Below are positions 28,401 through 37,045 of a stretch of 64,000 nucleotides of DNA, piece after piece. Below the pieces are notes generated by a model. It was not told the origin of the DNA. It saw only the letters and a program-made list of their open reading frames with translations, and made no database searches. Positions within the stretch are counted from its first letter, which is position 1; each line of letters starts with the position of its first letter. The translations under genes were made by a program, and so were the position numbers. Source of the DNA: Sphingomonas lacusdianchii (GTDB lineage: Bacteria > Pseudomonadota > Alphaproteobacteria > Sphingomonadales > Sphingomonadaceae); assembly GCF_022664395.1 (NCBI RefSeq), contig NZ_JAKRET010000008.1, forward strand, positions 124,001 through 188,000, given 5' to 3'.

Positions 28401-30030
28401 TCGGCAGTTCCTCGATCACGCGGAAGCCGAAATTCTCGAACACCGGCACCGCATCCGACAAAGGCAGCGCGCCGCCGCGGCGATAGACTTTGATCCGCGT
28501 CCGTTCGCCCGGCGCCGACAGGATGCGCACCGAGCGCGACCCGGCATCGGTCAGACCCGCCACACGGACGATATCGCGCGCCGCTTCGTCGGGGAGGTTC
28601 GAGTTGCGATAGTTGTTGGGGAAGGCGTTGGCGAAGCGCAGCGCCATGCGCGTCGCCCCCTCGGGCGCGAGTTCGGCCAACGCCCCCTCGACTGCCGGGC
28701 GCCAGCCGCGCACCATGCGTTCGATCCGCTGGTCGAGTTCGCCCGCTTCGGGCATGCGCCCGTCCTGGCGCAGGTCGAGGACGTAACGGATCAGCGCCGC
28801 CTCGCCATCCTCCATAGCGATCGACCAGTTGAGGATCGACGCATTGGCCGCCTGTGCCAGCATGTCGCCGATCGCGAGGCGACGCTGCGTCGTCACGTCG
28901 TCGCGGCCGAGCCAGACGAAGGCGAAAAGATGCCGGCCCAGCGCCGAGCGGATCAGCACCAGCCGCGAGCGCGGACGGTCGGCGACCGACATGGCCGTCA
29001 GCGCCAGCTGCTCGAGCGCCTCCGGATCGAAGGCGGTGGTCAGGTCGTGCGGCAGCGTCGAGATGGCGTGGTTCAACGCCTTCCCCGCATGGCCCGACGG
29101 GTCGAAGCCGAATTTGGTGCGCAGCGCCGCCAAGTTCCGGCGCAGCACGGGGACGTCGGCCGGGTCGGCTTGCAACGCGGCGCTGGTCCACAGCCCGCCA
29201 TGGATCGATACGCCGGTCACCTGATCGCCCTCGACCACCGGCACCAGCACCAGATCGATCGGCGCGCGGCGATGGACGGTCGAGATGCAGTTGGACTTCA
29301 GCAGCAGCGGCTGGCGGTTGCCGGCATCGAACCATCCGATCGCGCGCTGGCGCGATGCATCGGCGAGTAACGGCACCTCAAGCCGCGCGCGCGACAGGCC
29401 CAGCCGTTCGCCGACCACCCCGTCGCGCGACCAGGTTTCGTGCGCCAGCTGGGTCAGATTGCCCGCCACGAACCAGTTCAGCAGCGCCGCATCCTCGGCG
29501 GTGTCGGCGTGCGCGGTCAGCCGGGCGGCATCGGCCTGCATCGCCGCCTGCATCGCCCGCCAGTCGGCGACGGCGGCGCGGACATGGTCGAGATTGCGTT
29601 CGATCTCGGCGACCAGCGCGTGGCGCACGCGGGCATCGGCGCGCTCCATTTCGATGTAGATCATCGATTCGCGGCGACCCTCGCCCGCCAGATCGGTGAG
29701 CGTCCCCGCCGCGTCGCGCGTGACCGGCACGACCGGGTGGAGAATGCGGTCGATGGCTATGTCGTGGGCGACGATCGTGCTGGCGATCGAATCGACCAGG
29801 AACGGCATGTCGTCATTGATGACCGCCAGCCGCATCCGCCGCGCTTCACCCCGGCTGAGCGTCTCCAGTGCGACGCTGACCGTGCCGGGTGATCGGTGCG
29901 CGGCGGTCGCCGCCACGAACTGCGCGGCATCGGCGCGGGCCGCGCCGTCCAGACCTTCGATTTCGCCGGGGAGCGCACTGTCGACCAGCATCGTTTCCAG
30001 GGGGCGGGCAAGCTTGGCTTTTGGTGTCAT
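25417..30030 (-). CDS. NAD-specific glutamate dehydrogenase, large (180 kDa) type
   Basis: Catabolic NAD-dependent glutamate dehydrogenase of about 1537 residues, converting glutamate to 2-oxoglutarate and ammonia. The start chosen is ATG 30030 ([20 protein letters not shown]); the frame is open 25 codons further. The N-terminal half (ACT-like and regulatory region) contains [20 protein letters not shown]. The catalytic core has [20 protein letters not shown], then [20 protein letters not shown] with the active-site Lys, [33 protein letters not shown] and the NAD-domain part [20 protein letters not shown]. The size and the long C-terminal helical domain fit the alphaproteobacterial/Pseudomonas/Streptomyces class. 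It stands alone, divergent from the zincin-like gene. Confidence 0.95.
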   Translation of the reverse strand: [1537 protein letters not shown]

Positions 30031-30263
30031 GCCCGGGCTATGCGACTCCTTGTTGGCTGGCTCAACCCTTGTGGCACATGCGAACAAAATTTCGCAATGC
30101 GGCAATTATATTACTCGCGTCCCGCCGATCCCGGTTTACGGTGGTTTGGTAGCGATCACATCCAGATCAGCCGCAATATCGCCATCGAACGACTTGCATT
30201 CCGCAAGTTTAGCGCGCCTGATGTCGATCGATCCCGTTGCACGGGCAAGTGGAGCATAGCAAT
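30031..30263. promoter_or_regulatory. Divergent promoter region between NAD-GDH and the exported protein
   Basis: A 233-bp AT-enriched spacer (AAAATTTCGCAATGCGGCAA, TTATATTACTCGCG). A small dyad, ACTTGC-ATTCC-GCAAGT, lies at 30192-30208. It must hold both promoters, but no hexamer pair is clear enough to mark. Confidence 0.4.
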
Positions 30264-32045
30264 ATGAAACGCTGTTTACTGTTCGTTGCTTGTGCCGGTG
30301 CGGCGATCGCTGCCGCTGCCCCCGCTCATGCCCAGTTGACCGCGCCGGTCCGCAATGGCGACACGACCATCACCGTAACCGGCCGCAGTACCACCAAGCA
30401 GACGGTCGACGGGAAGAAGATCGAGATGAGCGGGTGGCGGATGGCGGAAACGCCGCACGTCGCGGTCTTTAGCCAGGGTGATGAGAAGCGGCTGCGCGCG
30501 ACCGCGCACAATTTGGAAAAGCTGCATTTCCTGCTGTCGGCGCTGCTGGGCCGGGTCGACCAGCCCGACGATACGATCAAGGTCGCCGTGACGATCATCG
30601 GCGATGCGGCGGAGTTCGAGCACCTGCGGCTGACCGACTCGCGCTGGCAATATGGTCCGTACCCGCACGAGTTCGCGCAGACGATCTATTACGATCCGCG
30701 CCCGGAAGGGCCGGTGCTGGCGACCACCGAAACCGACCTCAACCTAATCCTGCAACCGTCGCGGGGGCGTCCGAGCAGCCGCAATTGCAGTGCCGGGGAA
30801 GACAGTCCGTTGGTCGATAACTTTCCGGTCGTTCGCCCCGATCCGATCTCCAACGGGGAAACCGCCGAATATCTTTCGCAATTCCCGGCGAACGAGATCG
30901 TGGTCTGCCAGTCGGCCAACTCGCGGCTCTATAGCGGCTTCGCCCAAAACTATTTGATGACCTACTTCCCCGCCGCCTATCCGCGCTGGTTCGTGCAGGG
31001 GTTCGGCGAACTCTTCTCGACCATCGTCGCCGGAGAAACCTCGATCGATTACGGCCGGCGTCCCGAAGGCTTCTTCAAGGTCATGGACCGGTTCGGCGAA
31101 TATCCGATCAAGCATGTCTTCGACGGCCGCTACCTGACCGGCGAGGGGCGGGCGTGGACCCCCTATCACGCATGGCGGATGGTTCATTTTCTGTATTTTT
31201 CCGACACGTGGAAACCACGGCTTGAGCAATATCTTGCCGCTGTCGCAGCCGGGACCGATCCGAAGCGCGCGGCGAGCGTGTTCGGCAAGCCCGCCGACCT
31301 GCAACGCGCGGTCATGCTGTTTCGCGGGAGCAAGGCGCCGTTCGACCGCGTCACCTTTCCCGCCGATCGCATTCCCGAACCGACCATCCGCCGCCTGACT
31401 CGTGCCGAGGCGGGGCTGATCCGCGGGCGGCTGGAAATGGGCGCGCGGATCGATGTGCCAGACAGCGGGCCGAACCGCGACGCGGCGCTGGCGCGGCGCA
31501 CCGCATGGCTGGAACGGCTGCGCGGCAATGCGGCCCGCTTTCCCGATCTGATCGAAAATCAACTCCTGCTGGCAGAGGCCGAGTGTCGCGCGGGCAATCC
31601 GGCCGAATGCCTGCGTGCCGCCGACCGTGCGCTGGCGCAGTCGCCTGCCGAACCCAATGCGATGGTGTGGAAGGGGACCGCGCTGACGCAATTGGCGATG
31701 CGCGCGCCCGCAGGCGAACGACGCCAGCGGCTGGACGAGGCACGCGGCTATATCGTCAAGGCCAACCGGCAGGACCCCGACGGCATCCTGCCGCTGATCG
31801 CCTACTACAATAGTTTCGCGGTGGCCGGCGACCGCGCCACCGATGTCGCGGTGGGCGGGCTGTACAAGGTGGTGCAGGCAGTGCCCGCCGCGCCGGAGCC
31901 GCGACTGAAGCTGGGCGAGGAACTGGTCGCGCGCGATATCGACGACGAGGCGCGTAGCACGTTGTTGCCGGTGGCGAAGGGGCCGTTCGAAACGCCCGAA
32001 CAGGCGGCGGCGGCGGCGCTGCTGCCGAAGGTGAGCGGGCGGTAG
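30264..32045 (+). CDS. Exported zincin-like protein lacking HExxH, with TPR-like C-terminus
   Basis: A 593-residue protein with a signal peptide (MKRCLLFVACAGAAIAAAAP, cleavage after AHA). The middle resembles gluzincin-like (DUF1570 or peptidase MA-like) domains: NYLMTYFPAAYPRWFVQGFG then ELFSTI corresponds to the helix after the zinc motif (P-x-W-F-x-E/Q-G-F-x-E). The position where HExxH should stand reads LYSGFAQNYLM, with no histidine, and the following glutamate is Gln (WFVQG). It is therefore probably catalytically dead or uses another mechanism. Residues about 430-593 are helical and TPR-like (LLLAEAECRAGNPAECLRAA, AMVWKGTALTQLA). A ribosome binding site, TGGAG, precedes ATG 30264. 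No precise family is assigned. Confidence 0.65.
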   Translation: MKRCLLFVACAGAAIAAAAPAHAQLTAPVRNGDTTITVTGRSTTKQTVDGKKIEMSGWRMAETPHVAVFSQGDEKRLRATAHNLEKLHFLLSALLGRVDQPDDTIKVAVTIIGDAAEFEHLRLTDSRWQYGPYPHEFAQTIYYDPRPEGPVLATTETDLNLILQPSRGRPSSRNCSAGEDSPLVDNFPVVRPDPISNGETAEYLSQFPANEIVVCQSANSRLYSGFAQNYLMTYFPAAYPRWFVQGFGELFSTIVAGETSIDYGRRPEGFFKVMDRFGEYPIKHVFDGRYLTGEGRAWTPYHAWRMVHFLYFSDTWKPRLEQYLAAVAAGTDPKRAASVFGKPADLQRAVMLFRGSKAPFDRVTFPADRIPEPTIRRLTRAEAGLIRGRLEMGARIDVPDSGPNRDAALARRTAWLERLRGNAARFPDLIENQLLLAEAECRAGNPAECLRAADRALAQSPAEPNAMVWKGTALTQLAMRAPAGERRQRLDEARGYIVKANRQDPDGILPLIAYYNSFAVAGDRATDVAVGGLYKVVQAVPAAPEPRLKLGEELVARDIDDEARSTLLPVAKGPFETPEQAAAAALLPKVSGR

Positions 32046-32147
32046 GGTTGCGGGGAGTGATGTCGCGGGGCGTCTAGATACGCCCGTCCTTGTGCCGGTA
32101 CGCAGGGGACGCTTGTGTGAACGTAACGTTCTGACCGTAAAATTCAT

Positions 32148-32240
32148 CGTACCCCGGCGGAGGCCGGGGTCCAGTTGGCATGTCCTTTCCGTGATGTACG
32201 AACGTCCCCCCAACTGGGCCCCGGTCTTCGCCGGGGTACG
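32148..32240. repeat. Hairpin repeat, family C copy 3
   Basis: CGTACCCCGGCGGAGGCCGG (32148) pairs with CCCCGGTCTTCGCCGGGGTACG ending at 32240; inner CCAGTTGG and CCAACTGG also pair. Half an arm (CCTGCGCTGGGGCGACG) recurs near 32267. The 32046-32463 gap holds no gene besides this repeat and the operator-like sites before GH35. Confidence 0.85.
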
Positions 32241-32380
32241 GTAAGAGTAGTTTCGTACAGGGCTTGCCTGCGCTGGGGCGACGGGGTCGTTGGCAGGATC
32301 GGGCAGAAGGCGTTTGCGGGGCGTCGACGCGGGAAGCAGCCCCCCGCCTGACCCCGCTGCCTGCCCGCCCAAATAAAGAA

Positions 32381-32429
32381 GACAATTGTCTGACATGTCG
32401 TCCCGCGGTAAGGGCGTGACAACGTTGTC
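32381..32429 (+). promoter_or_regulatory. Operator-like palindromes upstream of the GH35-GH31 genes
   Basis: GACAATTGTC (32381-32390), GACATGTC (32392-32399) and GACAACGTTGTC (32418-32429) are perfect palindromes with the same GACA...TGTC ends. The last has the central AACGTT typical of LacI-family operators. They lie 35-80 bases before the GH35 ATG. A sugar-responsive LacI-type repressor is the likely binder; no such gene is in the window. Confidence 0.5.
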
Positions 32430-32463
32430 GGCAGCAAGCCGACGACGACCGGAGGGGGCGGCG

Positions 32464-34077
32464 ATGCGCGGATGGGCGGTGGCACTGGCTTCATGGGCGC
32501 TGGTCGCAGGCGCGGCGGCGTCGGCAGCGCCGGGCGAGGTGCCCCGGATCGAAAGCCGCAATGGCCGCCACGCGCTGATGGTCGATGGTGCGCCGTTCCT
32601 GATGCTGGGCGTACAGGCCAATAATTCGAGCAACTATCCCGCCATGCTGCCGCAGGTGTGGCCGGTGGTCGAACGGCTCCACGCCAATACGCTGGAGATC
32701 CCGGTCGCATGGGAGCAGATCGAACCGGTCGAGGGGCAGTTCGACTTCAGCTATCTCGACGCGCTGTTGCCGCAGGCGCGCGAGCGGGGTGTCAAGCTGG
32801 TGCTGCTGTGGTTCGGGACGTGGAAGAACACTTCGCCCGGCTATGTCCCGGCATGGGTGAAGCGCGACAATGCGCGGTTCCCGCGGATGCGGACGAAGGA
32901 CGGCAAGACGCATTATGCGCTGTCGCCGCATGCGCCCGCGACGCTGGCGGCGGACCGCAAGGCGTTCGTCGCGCTGATGCGCTATCTGAAGGACAAGGAT
33001 ACCGACAACAGCGTCATCATGGTCCAGCCCGAGAACGAGGTCGGGGTGTACCAGCAGGGGCGCGATTATTCGCCAGAGGCCAACCGGCTGTTCGCCGGAC
33101 CAGTGCCGTCGAAGCTTGGGAAGAAGGGCACCTGGGAGCAGGCCTATGGCGTGGGGGCCGAGGCGGCGTTCAACGCCTGGTACACCGCGCGCTATATCGA
33201 CGCGATCGCGGCGGCGGGAAAGGCGATCAAGCCGGTACCGATGTACGTCAATGCGGCGGTCGGCGACCCCTTTGCCGCGCCGGGCAAGTCGGGCGGGGCG
33301 AGTGGTGGCCCCGACTGGCAGGTGATCGACGTGTGGAAGGCGGCGGCGCCGCATATCGATGCGGTCGCGCCCGACCTCTATGGCCGTGACGGCAAGAACT
33401 ACCTGAAATTCCTCGACCATTATGCGCGCCGCGACAATGCGCTGCTGGTGCCGGAGACCGGCAATGCCATGGATTTCGCGCGCTTCCTGTGGCCGACGTT
33501 GGGGCGGGGCGGAATCGGCTGGGCGCCGTTCGGGATGGACGATACCGGCTATTCCAACCATCCGCTGGGCGCGGTGACGCTGGACGCGGCGACGCTGGAT
33601 GCGTTTGCGCGGCCCTATGCGTTGCTGAAACCCATGGCGCGCGGCTGGGCGAAGCTGGCCTATGCCCATCCCGGCTGGGGGACGGCCAAGGGTGCGCCCG
33701 ACGCCGAACAGTCCCGGACGATGGGTCGGTGGCAGCTATCGGCCAAATATGGCGAATGGCAATTCGGATCGATGGATTCGCCATGGCTGAAGGCCGCGCC
33801 GCCGCCGCATGCCGCACAGCCGGTCGGCGGCATGGCCGTCCTGCACCTCGCCCCCGACCAGTTTCTGGTCACCGGCACCGACATCCGCGTCAACATCGAC
33901 CTCGCCGACAAGAGCAAGGGCGAGACCGCGATGTTGCTGAAGGTCGAGGAGGGGACGCTGGCCGATGACGGCAGCTTCGTCATGCGTCGCGTGCTGAACG
34001 GCGACCAGACCGATTACGGATTGAATTTCACCGCGCAGCCGATGCTGCTGCGCGTAACGATGGGGACGTATCGCTGA
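32464..34077 (+). CDS. GH35-type beta-galactosidase with DUF5597-like C-terminus
   Basis: Exported glycoside hydrolase of 537 residues with a signal peptide (MRGWAVALASWALVAGAAAS). The TIM-barrel starts with FLMLGVQANNSSNYPAMLPQ and EIPVAWEQIEPVEGQFDFSY. The acid/base glutamate is E192 in MVQPENEVGVY and the nucleophile is E331 in LLVPETGNAMDFARF; both are present. The C-terminal part (about 400-537) resembles DUF5597. In Cellvibrio, GH35 enzymes of this kind remove galactose from xyloglucan oligosaccharides. ATG 32464 has GGAGGGGG upstream. Its TGA overlaps the GH31 ATG (TGATG), so the two are translationally coupled. Confidence 0.88.
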   Translation: MRGWAVALASWALVAGAAASAAPGEVPRIESRNGRHALMVDGAPFLMLGVQANNSSNYPAMLPQVWPVVERLHANTLEIPVAWEQIEPVEGQFDFSYLDALLPQARERGVKLVLLWFGTWKNTSPGYVPAWVKRDNARFPRMRTKDGKTHYALSPHAPATLAADRKAFVALMRYLKDKDTDNSVIMVQPENEVGVYQQGRDYSPEANRLFAGPVPSKLGKKGTWEQAYGVGAEAAFNAWYTARYIDAIAAAGKAIKPVPMYVNAAVGDPFAAPGKSGGASGGPDWQVIDVWKAAAPHIDAVAPDLYGRDGKNYLKFLDHYARRDNALLVPETGNAMDFARFLWPTLGRGGIGWAPFGMDDTGYSNHPLGAVTLDAATLDAFARPYALLKPMARGWAKLAYAHPGWGTAKGAPDAEQSRTMGRWQLSAKYGEWQFGSMDSPWLKAAPPPHAAQPVGGMAVLHLAPDQFLVTGTDIRVNIDLADKSKGETAMLLKVEEGTLADDGSFVMRRVLNGDQTDYGLNFTAQPMLLRVTMGTYR

Positions 34078-36929
34078 TGAAGACGCTTCGCTGGACGCTG
34101 TTGTCGCTGGCCCTGTCGGTTTCGACCCAGGCACTTGCCGCCGAAGTGGCGAAGGTGCCGGGCGGGGTGGTGGTGACCCCCGATGCGGGGTCGGCTAAGC
34201 GGGTGCGGGTGCTGGTCTATGGTCCCGACCGGTTCCGGGTGACGGCGGTGCCCGACGCCAGCCTCGACACGCCCGACAGCCTGATGGTGACCGCGAAGCC
34301 CGCGGGCGACTTCACCGTGCGGCAGACGACGAAGCTGGTCGTGGTCAAGACCGCCGGTGGATCGGCCGAGATCGATACCGATGACGGGCAGGTCCGCTTT
34401 CGCGATGCCGCCGGCAAGCTGACGCTGGAGGAAGCCCCGCGCGCCGCCTTTACCCCACGCAACGCCGGGGGCGAGCGGTTCGTGTCGATCCGCCAGCAGT
34501 TCAACCGCGGGACCGACGAAGGATTCTACGGCCTGGGCCAGCATCAGAACCGGCAGATGAATTACAATGGCGAGGATGTCGAACTCGCCCAGCACAATAT
34601 GGACATCGGCATCCCGTTCGTCGTGTCGACGAAGAACTATGGCGTGCTGTGGGACAATAATGGCATCACCCGCTTCGGCAATCCGCAGCCCTACAAGCTG
34701 GTCGGCGAAGGGATGCAGGTCAGCTCCGGCGGGCAGGCCGGGTGGCAGGCGCAATATTATCTGGGCGACCGGCTGGCGGTGACGCGGCGCGAGCGCACGA
34801 TCAACTATCAGTTCATCAAGGATCAGGCGAACTGGCCGGCGGAAGCGAAGGCGCAGACGGTCGCCGCGACCACCGGACAGAATACCGCCGGCAATGCGGT
34901 GCAGACGCAGAAGGTGGTGTGGACCGGCACCGTCACGCCGAGCACGACCGGCGTCCAGAAATTCCGCCTCTATTCGTCGAGCTACGTCAAGGTGTTCGTC
35001 GACGGCAAGGAAGTCCTGAACCGCTGGCGGCAGAACTGGAATCCGTGGTTCCATAATTTCGACCTGCCGATGACTGCGGGCAAGGCGGCGGAGGTTCGGA
35101 TCGAATGGGAGCCGAATGCCGGCTATATCGCGCTGTTCCAGAATGATCCGCTGCCGCAAGCCGATCGCCATTCGCTGTGGTGGTCGTCCGACGTCGCCCA
35201 TGCGCTCGATTATTATTATGTCGGCGGCCAGAACATGGACGGCGTCATCGCCGGATATCGCGCGCTGACCGGCAAGGCGGCGCTGATGCCGCGCTGGGCC
35301 TATGGCTTCTGGCAGAGCCGCCAGCGCTACAATAGCCAGGCCGAGGTCGAGGGCGTCGTCGCCGAATATCGCAAGCGCGGCCTGCCGCTCGACAACGTCG
35401 TGCAGGACTGGTTCTATTGGCCCGAGGATCAATGGGGCTGCCACTGCTTCGACCCGGCGCGCTTTCCGCAGCCGCAGAAGATGGTCGATACCGTCCATGG
35501 CCAACAGGCGCGGATCATGATTTCGGTGTGGCCAAAATTCTATCCGAACACCAAGAATGCCGAGGAACTGAACGCCAAGGGCTATCTGTATCAGGGTAAT
35601 CTGATCGCGAAGGAACGCGATTGGGTCGGCAAGGGCTATTTCAACACCTTCTACGACCCCTATGCCCCTGAAGCACGCGCGATCTATTTCCGGCAGATGA
35701 AGGACGCGCTGGTCGACAAGGGCTTCGACGCATGGTGGATGGACGCGACCGAACCGGACATCCATTCGAACCTGTCGATCGAACAGCGCATCGAGCGGAT
35801 GGGGCCGACCGCGCAAGGGCCAGCGGAGGAATTCTTCAACAGCTATCCGCTGGTCCATGCCGAGGGGGTCGCCGACGGGCTGCGCGTCGCCAAGCCCGAT
35901 GTGCGGCCCTTCATCCTGACCCGCTCGGGCTATGGCGGCATCCAGCGTGCCAGTGCGGCGCTCTGGTCGGGCGACGTCGCGTCGCGCTGGGACGATCTGC
36001 GCGACCAGATTTCGGCAGGCGTCAACCTGTCGATGTCGGGCGTGCCCAACTGGACGCACGATATCGGCGGCTTCGCGGTCGAGGATCGCTATGCGAAGAA
36101 GGACCCGGCGCATGTGGCCGAATGGAAGGAACTGAACCTGCGCTGGTTCCAGTTCGGCGCGTTCAGCCCGCTGTTCCGCAGCCATGGCGAGACGCCGTAT
36201 CGCGAAATCTACGAACTGGGGGCGAGCGCTCCGGCGCTGTACGATGCGCTCGCCAAGTATGACCGGCTGCGCTACCGGCTGTTGCCCTATATCACCTCGC
36301 TGGCGGCCGAGACGTGGCATCGCGACGGGACGATGATGCGCGGACTGGCGATGGATTTTACCGGCGACCGCAAGAGTTGGGGCGTCGACGACGAATATAT
36401 GTTCGGCTCGGCGTTCCTGGTGGCGCCGGTCACGCAGTATCGTGCGACCAGCCGGTCGGTCTATCTGCCGGCCGGGGCGGACTGGTACGACTTCACGACC
36501 GGTGCCTATCTGAAGGGTGGGCAGACGATCACCGCCGCCGCGCCGTTGGCGGTGCTGCCGCTCTATGTCCGTGCCGGATCGATCGTACCGACCGGGGCTG
36601 CGGTGCAGTCGACCGCCGAGAAGCTCGACGCGCCCTATGTGCTGCATGTCTTTACCGGCAAGGACGGCGCCTACACGCTGTTCGAGGACGACGGCCTTAG
36701 CGAAGGCTATCGCAAGGGCCAGTCGTCGCAAATCCCGCTGACATGGAACGAGGCGACGAAAACGCTGACGATCGGCGCGCGCAAGGGCAGTTTCCCGGGC
36801 ATGGCGGCGAAGCGGGCGATGTCGGTGCGCTTCCACACGCCGGGGTCGGCGGTGGCGCCCGACTTTGCCGACAATGCGGCGACGGCGTTCGTGTATGACG
36901 GGCGGGAGACGAAGGTGCCGCTTCGGTAA
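34077..36929 (+). CDS. GH31 alpha-glucosidase/alpha-xylosidase with PA14 insert
   Basis: Exported 950-residue glycosidase with a signal peptide (MKTLRWTLLSLALSVSTQAL). Order: N-terminal beta-sandwich with FYGLGQHQNRQMNYNG, a PA14-like insert (about 270-370; KFRLYSSSYVKVFVDGKEVL), the GH31 barrel, and a C-terminal DUF5110-like region. The nucleophile is D556 in WWMDATEPD and the acid/base D633 in WSGDVASRWDDL. GH31 enzymes with PA14 inserts include bacterial xyloglucan alpha-xylosidases such as Cellvibrio Xyl31A, which fits the GH35 partner. Alpha-glucosidase activity is the alternative. No TonB receptor, GH74 or GH95 gene is next to it. Confidence 0.9.
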   Translation: MKTLRWTLLSLALSVSTQALAAEVAKVPGGVVVTPDAGSAKRVRVLVYGPDRFRVTAVPDASLDTPDSLMVTAKPAGDFTVRQTTKLVVVKTAGGSAEIDTDDGQVRFRDAAGKLTLEEAPRAAFTPRNAGGERFVSIRQQFNRGTDEGFYGLGQHQNRQMNYNGEDVELAQHNMDIGIPFVVSTKNYGVLWDNNGITRFGNPQPYKLVGEGMQVSSGGQAGWQAQYYLGDRLAVTRRERTINYQFIKDQANWPAEAKAQTVAATTGQNTAGNAVQTQKVVWTGTVTPSTTGVQKFRLYSSSYVKVFVDGKEVLNRWRQNWNPWFHNFDLPMTAGKAAEVRIEWEPNAGYIALFQNDPLPQADRHSLWWSSDVAHALDYYYVGGQNMDGVIAGYRALTGKAALMPRWAYGFWQSRQRYNSQAEVEGVVAEYRKRGLPLDNVVQDWFYWPEDQWGCHCFDPARFPQPQKMVDTVHGQQARIMISVWPKFYPNTKNAEELNAKGYLYQGNLIAKERDWVGKGYFNTFYDPYAPEARAIYFRQMKDALVDKGFDAWWMDATEPDIHSNLSIEQRIERMGPTAQGPAEEFFNSYPLVHAEGVADGLRVAKPDVRPFILTRSGYGGIQRASAALWSGDVASRWDDLRDQISAGVNLSMSGVPNWTHDIGGFAVEDRYAKKDPAHVAEWKELNLRWFQFGAFSPLFRSHGETPYREIYELGASAPALYDALAKYDRLRYRLLPYITSLAAETWHRDGTMMRGLAMDFTGDRKSWGVDDEYMFGSAFLVAPVTQYRATSRSVYLPAGADWYDFTTGAYLKGGQTITAAAPLAVLPLYVRAGSIVPTGAAVQSTAEKLDAPYVLHVFTGKDGAYTLFEDDGLSEGYRKGQSSQIPLTWNEATKTLTIGARKGSFPGMAAKRAMSVRFHTPGSAVAPDFADNAATAFVYDGRETKVPLR

Positions 36930-37020
36930 CGTCCGTATCCCCGCGCAGGCGGGGATTCAGGGTTCCAAGCGCCAACGGTGCATTGCTTGGCTCTGGGCCC
37001 CCGCCTACGCGGGGGTACGG
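36930..37020. repeat. Hairpin repeat, family C copy 4
   Basis: GTATCCCCGCGCAGGCGGGG then GCCCCCGCCTACGCGGGGGTAC, with inner CCAAGC and GCTTGG arms. It starts at the GH31 stop and ends about 25 bases before galM. Confidence 0.85.
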
Positions 37021-37045
37021 TGGCGAATGTTGGTGGAGAGGTTGT

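Noticed and set aside
25285..29370. A 1361-codon open frame antisense to NAD-GDH
   Set aside because: It mirrors the codon structure of the GDH gene in GC-rich DNA; composition is His/Arg/Gln-rich without domains.
34014..36836. A 940-codon open frame antisense to GH31
   Set aside because: Shadow of a real gene; no recognisable motifs, whereas the opposite strand has both catalytic residues and a signal peptide.
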